Shown here: piece by piece, positions 24,794 through 32,509 of the stretch | Position numbering within the stretch: the stretch's first letter is position 1 | Layout: every line of letters begins with the position of its first letter | NCBI GenBank assembly: GCA_039798005.1 | Contig: JBDKGV010000001.1 | Span: 1-55,515, forward strand | DNA: 55,515 nt | Direction: 5' to 3' | Source: JBDKGV01 sp039798005 | Lineage (GTDB): Bacteria > Fibrobacterota > Fibrobacteria > UBA5070 | Made by a program: the position numbers and the translations under genes | The notes under the pieces: model-generated | Database searches by the model: none | What the model saw: the letters and a program-made list of their open reading frames with translations, nothing else | What the model was told of the DNA's origin: nothing

Positions 24794-26173
24794 CTACCAA
24801 CTCCAATGCACACCCGCCCGTGCCTGGACCTTGTCGGGCAGATGCCCGACAAGCGATCCCGGCCGCGCCCAAGCCAGCGCGGTGATGGCGCTCTCCAAGG
24901 TCACACGACGCCCAAGTGACCGGTGGAGGTCGGCTTGCACAAGCACGCCTTCCGTCGGACCGATCCACAGGGTGTTGATGCCACCTCCCCAGTTCAAGGA
25001 TTCCACGCTCCCCCATCGCACCAGCAGGCGGTGAGCATAGCCATCGATCCACGGGGAAGTCCGGGCGAATTCACCAAGGATCTGTCGAGCCCTGCCACCA
25101 AGCCTGCTCGGCATCGGAATGGACGACAGATCATCGATCGCCTGCGCCATTTCGCGACTTTGGCGCACGGACATGCCGCCGCCTGACTCCACCCATTCCA
25201 AGGAAAGTCGCGTCAGCCCCAGGCCTGCAGTCGGGAGATCGCGCTGGATCTGCACCGCAAGCTCAGGACGAAAATCTCCATTAGGTGCGACAAGCTCCCA
25301 TTGCCCTGCCGGGTCGCGATCCAAGCGCGGGAACTCCCCGTCGTCACGCATCGCGACCTCGCTGGAAAGGAACCACCCGCTTCGGCTCCATTCCCAGCTC
25401 CCACCCAAGGACAGAAATTGTCCTGTTCCGGCTTCCAGACGCAGATCGTGTCCTCCCGGCAAATCAAACGTCTGCTCCAGACGCACGCATCGCCGCTGCT
25501 CCGAAAGGATCCCGTCCCATCCGGTGACCGGGGAGAGCGTCGGGAACACCTGCACCGCGGTCCGCACGCCCTCCGCCCAAGTTCCTTCCACCCCGATACC
25601 GGTCGGGTTGCGCTCCTGCGACTCGTCGGCGCCTTGCGATTGCCTTGCAACCAGAGGCGAGACCCGTGACGGATGCGCCGACAACCCTGCCCCCGGCTCG
25701 ATCCGCATCGATCCGCTCCAAAGCGCAATGCGCCGGTCACCCTCCCAGCCCATCCGCAGCCAACCTTCCCGCAGCACGAACAGGGACCGAGTCCTCTTCG
25801 ATGCGGAATCCACCCCTTCCCCACCCACTAGCGGGGCGGCATGCGCCTGCAGGACCCAACGTCCATTGTCACCCGCAAAGGCGCGGTTCCCGGAGATCCG
25901 CATTTCACTCCACGCTTGCAGTCGCGACGAGGTCGGATCGCTCCCCAACACCGCCCTGACGAAGGATGCGGAATTTCCCTTCAAGGCTCCGCCCCCCGCC
26001 CACAGGCTTCCCTGCGCCTCGAAGTTCCAGCGTGGCGCAATGGGCGCGTCTTCCACGATCGTGGTGGATGAATCGCTCCAATCGGATGAAATGACAGAAT
26101 CCGTCACATCCTCCAGTGACATGCCCATGCTTGCGACCAGAGCGAGATGAGCCGACAACGCGCAAGCAAGCAT
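24794..26173 (-). CDS. Candidate outer-membrane beta-barrel protein, last gene of the Lol-type operon
   Basis: A 459-residue protein with a short hydrophobic N terminus (MLACALSAHLALVASMG) that could be a signal sequence. It is followed by many alternating-pattern strands such as WNFEAQGSLWAGGG, HDLRLEAGTGQFLSLGGSWEWS and WFLSSEVAMR. It ends QARAGVHWSW, with a terminal aromatic residue as in many outer-membrane barrels. No family is recognised. Its start lies 3 nt after the stop of the LolA-like gene. It is the distal member of an eight-gene operon and may be the surface-side partner of the ABC system. Two copies of the GACRRWWWYYGTC palindrome lie in it. Confidence 0.65.
   Translation of the reverse strand: MLACALSAHLALVASMGMSLEDVTDSVISSDWSDSSTTIVEDAPIAPRWNFEAQGSLWAGGGALKGNSASFVRAVLGSDPTSSRLQAWSEMRISGNRAFAGDNGRWVLQAHAAPLVGGEGVDSASKRTRSLFVLREGWLRMGWEGDRRIALWSGSMRIEPGAGLSAHPSRVSPLVARQSQGADESQERNPTGIGVEGTWAEGVRTAVQVFPTLSPVTGWDGILSEQRRCVRLEQTFDLPGGHDLRLEAGTGQFLSLGGSWEWSRSGWFLSSEVAMRDDGEFPRLDRDPAGQWELVAPNGDFRPELAVQIQRDLPTAGLGLTRLSLEWVESGGGMSVRQSREMAQAIDDLSSIPMPSRLGGRARQILGEFARTSPWIDGYAHRLLVRWGSVESLNWGGGINTLWIGPTEGVLVQADLHRSLGRRVTLESAITALAWARPGSLVGHLPDKVQARAGVHWSW
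25410..25422. repeat. GACRRWWWYYGTC palindrome, copy 3
   Basis: GACAGAAATTGTC, encoding part of GQFLS on the minus strand. Confidence 0.7.
26093..26105. repeat. GACRRWWWYYGTC palindrome, copy 4
   Basis: GACAGAATCCGTC near the start of the beta-barrel gene, in a different codon phase from copy 3. Confidence 0.65.
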
Positions 26174-26176
26174 CCG

Positions 26177-26935
26177 TCAATCCCGGGTCTGGAGATCGCG
26201 GAGATTGTCCTTGTCGAAGGTCCCGACCGGAAATTTTCCGGGAACGAAATGCGAGAACCGCACGCGCGTCTGCCGCTTCACGTTCACCGCATCCAGGATC
26301 TCAAGTTCCGAGGCCAGCTCCTTCCCACCGGTGCGCACGAACCCCTTGTACCGCAGGCTCTTCAGCAACTTCCCCGAGCGCGTCAGAAAGCGGGCCTCCA
26401 CCGGCCTTGCCGACCCGGCGCGCACACGCAGCTGGATCCGCTCATGGAGGGCATCGGGACGGCTGGCTTCAAGGTCCAGTGACAAAAATTGTCCGACCTC
26501 CGTCACGTTCCCGCGATAGCGGCCGCGCAATTCCACATTGAGAACATCCCCGATCGAAGCGTCCCCAAGCAGGCGCTGCTGCACCGAGACCGGCACCGGC
26601 CGCGAGGTTCTTCGGGTCAGGATCCACATGTCCGGCCCACTGGAGAGGATCAGGTTCCCCTTCTCCACATCGGGCGAAAGAACACGCAAGAGCACCGCCC
26701 GCGCCGACGGGGACGGATGCACCTTCAACCGGTACTTGCTCGACTCGCCAGGCTTCCCGCCTTCCCACGTCTCGATCTCCAGGTCGCTCTGGTGGTCGCC
26801 TTCGAGGCCACGGAAGCGATCCACGCAGGAAAGCAGGCTGTCCAGCCGTTCCTGGGTCCATGCGACCTGCGCCGGTGCGGCGACGAAAAGGAGAAGGACG
26901 ACAGAAATTGTCAAACACATCCGGAACTCACCCAT
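26177..26935 (-). CDS. LolA-like outer-membrane lipoprotein-sorting protein
   Basis: A 252-residue protein with signal peptide MGEFRMCLTISVVLLLFVAA. The mature part follows the LolA_like pattern seen beside MacB/FtsX-type transporters: early helix (RLDSLLSCVDRFRGLEGDHQSDLEIETW), GPDMWILTRRTSRPVPVS, then SLDLEASRPDALHERIQLRV and a late basic strand region. LolA proteins carry lipid-modified proteins or lipids across the periplasm. The first ATG overlaps the permease gene by eight bases; ATG 26920 has GGTGAG six bases upstream but would remove the positive charge of the signal peptide. Two palindrome copies lie inside. Confidence 0.85.
   Translation of the reverse strand: MGEFRMCLTISVVLLLFVAAPAQVAWTQERLDSLLSCVDRFRGLEGDHQSDLEIETWEGGKPGESSKYRLKVHPSPSARAVLLRVLSPDVEKGNLILSSGPDMWILTRRTSRPVPVSVQQRLLGDASIGDVLNVELRGRYRGNVTEVGQFLSLDLEASRPDALHERIQLRVRAGSARPVEARFLTRSGKLLKSLRYKGFVRTGGKELASELEILDAVNVKRQTRVRFSHFVPGKFPVGTFDKDNLRDLQTRD
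26481..26493. repeat. GACRRWWWYYGTC palindrome, copy 5
   Basis: GACAAAAATTGTC within the LolA-like gene, again encoding part of GQFLS. Confidence 0.7.
26900..26912. repeat. GACRRWWWYYGTC palindrome, copy 6
   Basis: GACAGAAATTGTC over the signal peptide of the LolA-like gene, in the LTISV codon phase. Confidence 0.7.
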
Positions 26936-28253
26936 TGCGCAGGCTTTCGATCAGGGTACGGCGGCATCCGCGCAGACAGGGAAGCAGCGAGGAGAGCACG
27001 ACGGCAGTCAGCACGAATTCACCGACCTGCAGGATCAGGAACGGCTCCTCGATCACCCGCAGGCGGATGACGTACCCTCGACTGGATCCGGGGGGAGGTG
27101 CCGCCTCCAGTCCGTGCAGATTGAAGAGACCGATCACGCCCAAGGCGACCACGGTGGCAAGCACGGTCCCGACGATTCCCAACAGGACGGATTCCGTCAT
27201 GAAGCGCTGCACCAAGGCCGCGGGCGGCGCACCGAAGGCCCGCAGCAGGCTGATTTCCTGACGCCGCTGCAGGATGGCGATCTCCAGGATGCTGGTGATG
27301 AACACGAACACGAAGCCCAGCAGGATGCCTGCGAAGAAGCGGAAGATGCCGGTGTACAGACTGCGCACCGATTGGTAGTACGTGGCCAGTTCCTCCCAAC
27401 GGCGAAACTCCAAGTCCAGTCCTTCCGATTTGGCCAAGCTGCGGGTGCGCGACAGGACCGTATCGAGGTCGTGGCTGTCGTGCAGGAGCACCAGCACCTT
27501 GTCGCACAGGGTGTCCCCGAGCATGTCCCACGCCGTGCCCAACGGGATCTTGAGGGCCACGTCGTCGTAGTCGCGACTGAAGGATTCCGTGATTCCTTTC
27601 ACCTCCAGATCGCTCGATGCCATGTTGCCGCGCGGTGTGGTGGTCAAAAGCGTCAAGCCCGATCGCGGCTTGGCGTCCATGGCCTGCGCCAAGCCAAGAC
27701 CCGTCAGAGCCGTCGCACCATCCCCGTCCCGGAAGCGTTCGCCTTGGGTGACCTGCTCGCCGAAGGCCGACAGCTTGCGATCGGCGACCGGATCGACCGC
27801 CCGCCCGAGGAAGGTCCGGCTGACATTTCCGTTGGACAGGATCCCCGTGAAGGAGAGCTCGGGAGCCACGACCTCAACCTTCGCATTCAGGAAGGAATCG
27901 GCTTGGAACAGATCACGGATCGCGTTCGGGTCGCGCAGCTTCCAGCCCCACGGATCCTTGCGGGCATGGGTTTCATACCCGTTCTTCATGATCTGGAAGT
28001 GGCCGGTCTGGCTGCGGATGGTGCTCTCGGAAAGTCCCCAGAAGCTGTGCTGGAAATACCCGCCCATGGCAAGCAGGGAAAGCACGCACACCTGGATGGT
28101 CAGGAACAGGATGGCCGTGAAGCCAAGACGCCTGACCAGCCCGATGGCCGCAAGACGGACCATGGCAGGGCGACGCCAGGCCATGCCCACCAGCCACAGG
28201 AGCGCAAGCGCCGAAAAAAGATGCAGGAACAACGAGATGCCGGAAGGAAGCAT
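26928..28253 (-). CDS. ABC transporter permease, FtsX/LolC/MacB type
   Basis: A 441-residue membrane protein. An extra N-terminal helix (about 7-27) precedes the usual first helix (about 46-66). A large periplasmic domain (about 75-300) follows, with TFLGRAVDP and NMASSDLEVKGI. Three C-terminal helices form the FtsX core: IFRFFAGILLGFVFVFI, then ESVLLGIVGTVLATVVALGV, then LQVGEFVLTAVVLSSLLP. The signature RRQEISLLRAFGAPPAAL lies between the first two, as in LolC/E and MacB. Such permeases pull substrates from the inner membrane for transfer to the outer membrane or outside. Only one permease gene is present, so a homodimer is likely. It starts 2 nt after the upstream lipoprotein. Confidence 0.92.
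   Translation of the reverse strand: MLPSGISLFLHLFSALALLWLVGMAWRRPAMVRLAAIGLVRRLGFTAILFLTIQVCVLSLLAMGGYFQHSFWGLSESTIRSQTGHFQIMKNGYETHARKDPWGWKLRDPNAIRDLFQADSFLNAKVEVVAPELSFTGILSNGNVSRTFLGRAVDPVADRKLSAFGEQVTQGERFRDGDGATALTGLGLAQAMDAKPRSGLTLLTTTPRGNMASSDLEVKGITESFSRDYDDVALKIPLGTAWDMLGDTLCDKVLVLLHDSHDLDTVLSRTRSLAKSEGLDLEFRRWEELATYYQSVRSLYTGIFRFFAGILLGFVFVFITSILEIAILQRRQEISLLRAFGAPPAALVQRFMTESVLLGIVGTVLATVVALGVIGLFNLHGLEAAPPPGSSRGYVIRLRVIEEPFLILQVGEFVLTAVVLSSLLPCLRGCRRTLIESLRNG
27186..27198. repeat. GACRRWWWYYGTC palindrome, copy 7
   Basis: GACGGATTCCGTC, a perfect palindrome apart from its central base, inside the permease gene (codons for TESV). Confidence 0.65.
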
Positions 28254-28255
28254 GG

Positions 28256-28804
28256 TCAGTCCTTCCCCGACGACAACCGGGACAAAGCCGAATCGACCAG
28301 AGTCCGTTCACGGGCCGAAAGGACGCCACTGGCAACCAAGACCGAAAGCGAATCGCGCGCCGCCGCGTCCTTCCGGAAGACCGGAGGCAGATGCGAAAGC
28401 GTGAGCGCGTGCGTCAGCCGCAACCAGGTACTGCCCGGATAGCTCAGATGCCCCGCCTCAAATTCCGCAAGCCCGGCATCCACGGACTCGACCGCCTTGA
28501 TCACATCGCCCGCCTTGGAGTATGCTCCCCCGGTGCGGGTGAGCCAACCGGCGTGGACCGCCAGGAACGCATCGGTGTTCCAACGCGCAAGGAATTTCTC
28601 GAGCCGCGCCTTTCGTTCAAGGGCCACGGGGAGGGTTGGTTCCTCTCCCGAAAGCCAGGCCTTGCCCACTTGCAGGCAGGCGCTGGAATCGCGTCCGTCG
28701 CCGCACGCCCGTTCCAGCTCCAGAAGCGGGTCCCCGCCCTTGGCACAGGCGCCAAGGACAAAAATTGTCAAAATCAACGGAATGATGAGGTGATGGGATC
28801 TCAT
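28256..28804 (-). CDS. Small lipoprotein of the Lol-type operon
   Basis: A 182-residue protein. Signal sequence MRSHHLIIPLILTIFVLGAC carries lipobox LGAC. The mature part is helical, with two more Cys close to the start (ERACGDGRDSSACLQVGKAW) that could form a disulfide, and repeat-like helices reminiscent of TPR or Sel1-like proteins. No family is recognised with certainty. Its ATG overlaps the stop of the ATPase gene by four bases, and its stop is 2 nt from the permease start. It may be a substrate or an accessory part of the transporter. Confidence 0.75.
   Translation of the reverse strand: MRSHHLIIPLILTIFVLGACAKGGDPLLELERACGDGRDSSACLQVGKAWLSGEEPTLPVALERKARLEKFLARWNTDAFLAVHAGWLTRTGGAYSKAGDVIKAVESVDAGLAEFEAGHLSYPGSTWLRLTHALTLSHLPPVFRKDAAARDSLSVLVASGVLSARERTLVDSALSRLSSGKD
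28757..28769. repeat. GACRRWWWYYGTC palindrome, copy 8
   Basis: GACAAAAATTGTC over the signal peptide codons (LTIFV) of the small lipoprotein. Confidence 0.7.
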
Positions 28805-29484
28805 GAAATGATCCTTCCGTCGCGAAGGTGAATCAAGGCAGACCCCAGCGGTTCCATGAGCGCCGGGTCGTGGGTGGCGATCAGGATGCCGCAGCCTTCC
28901 CGTTCCCGGATGTCCAGGAACAGGTCGAGGATCTCCGCCGCCGTGTGACTGTCGAGGCTGGCCGATGGCTCGTCGGCGATGATCAGACGCGGCTTCTTGA
29001 GCAGGGCCCGCGCCATGCACACGCGCTGTCGCTGCCCTCCGGAAAGCTTGGTGACCCGCTTGTGCGCGTGATCGCCAAGCCCCAGCCGCTCCAACAATTC
29101 CATCGCCTGGAGACGATGGTCCGACGTGACCGGTCCGATGTGGACCTGCGGGGCCAGCACGTTCTCAAGGCTTGAGAGCCATGGGATCAGCCAGTTTTCC
29201 TGGAACATGAAGGAGATCCCTTGCGCCCGAAGCCGGGTCCGGTCGGACTCGCTCAAGGTGGCCGTATCGTGTCCCAGAAACCGGTACGTTCCGGAGGTCG
29301 GGGAATCGAGCAGCCCCAGGATCTGCAAGAGCGTGGTCTTGCCGCTCCCGGACGGCCCAACGACGCAGCGGATCTCCCCGCTGGCCATGGTCAGATCGAT
29401 GTCTTCAAGTGCTGCAAACATCGCACCGCCGGACTCGCCGTACCGGCGGGACACGGCTTTCAACTCCACCAGCGGCTCAGCCAC
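28801..29484 (-). CDS. LolD/MacB-type ABC transporter ATP-binding protein
   Basis: A 227-residue ATPase that should power the FtsX-type permease two genes downstream. It shows Walker A GPSGSGKTT, Q-loop FMFQENWLIP, signature LSGGQRQR, Walker B RLIIADEPSASLD and the H-loop ATHDPAL. The sequence TLSESDRTRLRAQGISFMFQ is typical of the LolD/MacB/FtsE branch. I chose GTG 29484 because the homologous region begins there (VAEPLVELKAVSRRYG) and it overlaps the stop of the upstream gene by eight bases. A longer in-frame ATG at 29577 would add a non-homologous Arg-rich stretch. Confidence 0.94.
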   Translation of the reverse strand: MAEPLVELKAVSRRYGESGGAMFAALEDIDLTMASGEIRCVVGPSGSGKTTLLQILGLLDSPTSGTYRFLGHDTATLSESDRTRLRAQGISFMFQENWLIPWLSSLENVLAPQVHIGPVTSDHRLQAMELLERLGLGDHAHKRVTKLSGGQRQRVCMARALLKKPRLIIADEPSASLDSHTAAEILDLFLDIREREGCGILIATHDPALMEPLGSALIHLRDGRIIS

Positions 29485-30127
29485 GGATCGACTCCAGACG
29501 TCGGCGCGCCTGGGCGCGCTGCGTGACCGAAGCGATCTTGCGACCGGCCACCAGCTTCCAAAGCGCGGTGGCCTCACCCAGATTCCCGAAGCGGTAATTC
29601 AAGGCGGCCAAGGCAAGAAGCGTTCCTGCATCGGCTTGGGCGAGTTTCGGGAACCGGGCACGCAGGAAGGCTTCGTCCCGGCGCAATCGCTTGTCGACAT
29701 GGAAGATCTCCGGGACCTCCACCAGGCTGTTGATGCGGAAGATCCGCACGGCAAGGTCCATGGAATCCGCGGCCACGGCGGCATCGAGATGCTCGATGGC
29801 CTTGCCGACCCAGCGCGTGGCCACGATCACATCCCCCCGGGTCCGTCGCGCCTGCAAGGCATCCGCCGTCCCCAGGAGTGCCGCATGCAACGCGCTCGGC
29901 TTCGCACGCTGCAGGGAATCCAGCACCGTCCATGCACTATCCAAGGACGGACCTCCGGTGCTGTCCCCTGCCGCCAGGAACAGATGGATGATTCCCCGTT
30001 CCCCTTCGTTTGAACGCTTGAGCTGTCCTTCCAGTTCAGAGTGCGACAGGGAGCCGCAGCGTTCCACCACTTCCTTCGACGACGGGGCGGACTGCAGCAA
30101 CCCCAACAGCATGATCAAGTGAAGCAT
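29477..30127 (-). CDS. Small exported helical (TPR-like) protein
   Basis: A 216-residue protein with a very short hydrophobic start (MLHLIMLLGLLQS) that may be a signal sequence. It is rich in Ala/Leu helices, e.g. ALHAALLGTADALQARR, AIEHLDAAVAADSMDLAVRI and TLLALAALNYRFGNLGEATALWKLV; the last fits a tetratricopeptide-like unit. No catalytic residues stand out. It lies between the POTRA-like outer-membrane protein (19-nt gap) and the ATPase (8-nt overlap), so it is firmly inside the operon. A periplasmic scaffold role is inference. Confidence 0.65.
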   Translation of the reverse strand: MLHLIMLLGLLQSAPSSKEVVERCGSLSHSELEGQLKRSNEGERGIIHLFLAAGDSTGGPSLDSAWTVLDSLQRAKPSALHAALLGTADALQARRTRGDVIVATRWVGKAIEHLDAAVAADSMDLAVRIFRINSLVEVPEIFHVDKRLRRDEAFLRARFPKLAQADAGTLLALAALNYRFGNLGEATALWKLVAGRKIASVTQRAQARRRLESIRG

Positions 30128-30146
30128 CAGTTCTCTCCTTGAGTGT

Positions 30147-31448
30147 TCAGAAATCCCGCTCGGTCACCAGACGAACGCCAAGAAAACGTCCCGCCGACCA
30201 TGCGGAGGTGATCAGGAAATCGACGCCGACCGGCGCTCGAAACGTGAAGTGAAGGCCTGCACCATGGACCAGGCCCCGGTGCACCATTTCGCCCTTTGCG
30301 GCGTACGCCTCCAACAGGCCGTGGATCCCGGCATCCAAGCCCGTGAACCACAGGTCACGCCGCCACAGCGAAAATCGCGGCTGCATGGATATGGTCGCGC
30401 TGCGCTCCAGAGCCGGGTCGACGGATTGGGCCTGCCAGACGCCGAAGCCTCCGGACATGCCGGGCAGGAATCCGGGACGATCGACGACCATCCCCGCATC
30501 GCCCACCATCAAGGCGGAGGCTCTTCCCCAAGCCGCGGTGCGCCAGACGCTGTGCAGGCCTGCCGTCGCGAAAGCCGGATCCTTGGACAGATTCTGTCCA
30601 ACCATCAGTTCCGCACGAATGACGCCACCAAGACCCAGACGCTCCTTGGCCCATGACCCGTCGATTTCCCAGGCGGGCCTGGCGTACAGGGAGAGCTGAG
30701 CCTTTCCGGGCAGCTTCCCTTCGGAGTCGCGCACCGCCCAGACTCCGGCCTCCAGGTCCCAAGCGTGAACCGGTGACAGAATTTGTCGAAGCGTGATCGC
30801 AGAGCGAAAATGTTGCAAACCATGATCCGGGGCCGAGGACTCCATCGGGGTCTGATATTGCAGGAGCCCGCCGACGAACAGCCCGGGTCGCAACGCCAGA
30901 TCGCGATGCCCGCCGATCCGGTTGACCCCTGCCCAAAGGCCCCACTGGTCGCCGACCCCGGTGCAGTTGTGATGGCCGAAGTATCCGAAGGCGTTCCCTC
31001 CGCCGTAGCTTCCAAACGTGCGCGATCGCGCCTCCACCAGAATCCGGAACCCCTCCTGCCATGGCTGGACCATGGCGACGCAGGCTTCGAAGAAATCGGT
31101 GCGCCCGGCCATGCGTTCGTTGAAGGACAGGAGCAGCGCCTCCAGCTCCGCCCTCGACAGCTTCTCTCCCCGATGGACGGGAAGGAGATGCTCCACGAAC
31201 CGGGCCACTTGGGGGTCGACTCCGCGCACGGCGATCTCAAGCACAGGCCGGATCGAATCCACGGAGGATTGGGCGCTTTGGCCATCCATTCCCAGCGCCT
31301 GCGCCTCCTCGGGGGAGAGGGCAAGGCTCGGATCAGGCACGAGGGAATCGACCGAAGCGTCCTGCGGAAGGTCTTGGGCACACGCAATTTGGGCCAAAAG
31401 GATGCACAAGACACCCCCCAGGCTTCGGATGGAAGCGGGAATACGCAT
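30147..31448 (-). CDS. Outer-membrane protein with a POTRA-like N-terminal domain
   Basis: A 433-residue protein with signal peptide MRIPASIRSLGGVLCILLAQIACA. After an acidic linker, residues about 70-135 (ISVRGVDP-like strand EIAVRGVDPQVARFVEHLL, GEKLSRAELEALLLSFNERM, GFRILVEARS) look like one POTRA domain. The rest alternates polar and hydrophobic residues as in a beta-barrel and ends FLGVRLVTERDF, with the terminal Phe typical of BamA-dependent barrels. It may be a small relative of Omp85/surface-antigen proteins, but it is shorter than BamA. It follows the XRE gene by 21 nt. Two palindrome copies lie 189 bp apart inside it. Confidence 0.7.
   Translation of the reverse strand: MRIPASIRSLGGVLCILLAQIACAQDLPQDASVDSLVPDPSLALSPEEAQALGMDGQSAQSSVDSIRPVLEIAVRGVDPQVARFVEHLLPVHRGEKLSRAELEALLLSFNERMAGRTDFFEACVAMVQPWQEGFRILVEARSRTFGSYGGGNAFGYFGHHNCTGVGDQWGLWAGVNRIGGHRDLALRPGLFVGGLLQYQTPMESSAPDHGLQHFRSAITLRQILSPVHAWDLEAGVWAVRDSEGKLPGKAQLSLYARPAWEIDGSWAKERLGLGGVIRAELMVGQNLSKDPAFATAGLHSVWRTAAWGRASALMVGDAGMVVDRPGFLPGMSGGFGVWQAQSVDPALERSATISMQPRFSLWRRDLWFTGLDAGIHGLLEAYAAKGEMVHRGLVHGAGLHFTFRAPVGVDFLITSAWSAGRFLGVRLVTERDF
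30586..30598. repeat. GACRRWWWYYGTC palindrome, copy 9
   Basis: GACAGATTCTGTC inside the POTRA-like gene (codons for GQNLS). Confidence 0.65.
30775..30787. repeat. GACRRWWWYYGTC palindrome, copy 10
   Basis: GACAGAATTTGTC inside the POTRA-like gene (codons for RQILS). Confidence 0.7.
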
Positions 31449-31469
31449 GGGCGGGAATAGGCTTTGCGG

Positions 31470-32123
31470 TTATTCGGTGCGGGAAGCGGGGGCGAGATTG
31501 CGGCGGAAGGCAAAGAGCCCGGCGCCCCAACCCAGCATTGGATAGAAGGCCCAGGTCAACCGGCCGTGCTGCCACAGGTCAGCGACCACGAAGACGATGC
31601 TCATCCCAAGCCAAGCGAAGATGTGCTCCTGGAAGGCGCGACGCCGAACCTTGTCCACTCCGGTCTCGGCCGTTTTGGGGCGGGATTGCGCCCAGGCATG
31701 GCGTCCATGCAAGGCAAGTCCAGTCCCCCAGCCAAGCAAAGGCCACTGTGCCCAAGTCACGGCGTGGTTCTGCCAAAGGTCTCCGCCAAGGAAGAACACC
31801 GCCCCGGCCAAGTAGAACCACAGATGCTGGAGGAACTCCCGACGCGGATCGCGGGGAAGGAACAGGTCGAACGGCTCGCGGGGCTCCTCGGGGACCGATG
31901 GCACCGCACGGGCGGTTTCAGGCTCGGTCGGAGTCTCCGAAATCTCGCTCAAGTCCACCCCAAAGGCGGCGGCCAAGGACAGGCGGGAATCGCTGGAACC
32001 GTTCCCCTCCCGCTCGATGCGCTGCACCGTACGCAAGCTCAATCCGGCCACGGTGGCCAGATGCTCCTGGGTCCAGGAACGCTCTTCGCGCAAGTTGCGG
32101 ATCTTCTGAGGGTCAAGCGTCAT
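31470..32123 (-). CDS. XRE-family regulator fused to two 2TM domains
   Basis: A 217-residue protein. Residues about 5-60 are an XRE/Cro-type helix-turn-helix (RNLREERSWTQEHLATVAGLSLRTVQRIERE). An acidic, Pro-rich linker follows. Two copies of a 2TM unit come next: FLQHLWFYLAGAVFFLGGDLW with TWAQWPLLGWGTGLA, and FQEHIFAWLGMSIVFVVADLW with TWAFYPMLGWGAGLF. The internal similarity shows a duplication, giving four membrane helices. A DNA-binding protein held in the membrane could sense envelope state. It heads the eight-gene operon and is the natural candidate regulator of it. An in-frame ATG at 32153 is an alternative start. Confidence 0.88.
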   Translation of the reverse strand: MTLDPQKIRNLREERSWTQEHLATVAGLSLRTVQRIEREGNGSSDSRLSLAAAFGVDLSEISETPTEPETARAVPSVPEEPREPFDLFLPRDPRREFLQHLWFYLAGAVFFLGGDLWQNHAVTWAQWPLLGWGTGLALHGRHAWAQSRPKTAETGVDKVRRRAFQEHIFAWLGMSIVFVVADLWQHGRLTWAFYPMLGWGAGLFAFRRNLAPASRTE

Positions 32124-32241
32124 CTCTGGCTTGCACGGTAGGTCGGGCATGACTCCAATGTCAACCCGAACCCGCAATGTGACTACGACAACCACCCGCC
32201 AAATGATGCGACAGTGCGATTGCGGCCTGAAAATGCGGTTT

Positions 32242-32350
32242 TGGGCGCCGCCCCGGCAAAGACCGTGGCCGCCCTCCTCCGGGCTCGCCGGGTCCGGCTC
32301 GGTGCTGCGCACCCACCGGTTCGGTGGCCCTGCGTCCGGCTGGCGCGCCG
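32242..32350 (+). repeat. Dispersed intergenic repeat family B, copy 2
   Basis: It contains CCGCCCTCCTCCGGGCTCGC, GGTGCTGCGCAC and CGTCCGGCTGGCGCG, all shared with 43044-43122. It lies in the gap between the XRE operon and the collagen-like gene. Confidence 0.65.
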
Positions 32351-32410
32351 AGAAGGCCCCCTGGCGCTGGGCAATGCACGACTTTTTTCTCCAAACGTGA
32401 CAAATTATTA

Positions 32411-32423
32411 GACAGAATTTGTC
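32411..32423. repeat. GACRRWWWYYGTC palindrome, copy 11 (intergenic)
   Basis: GACAGAATTTGTC in an AT-rich patch 87 nt before the collagen-like gene; a partial copy (TGACAAATTATTAG) lies immediately upstream. Confidence 0.7.
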
Positions 32424-32509
32424 CGTGATGTGACATTTACGCCCGTTCTCCAACCGCCCGCAGGACTCCTGCGTTCCATCGTTCATCCAACTCCGAAGAG
32501 GTCAGACTC

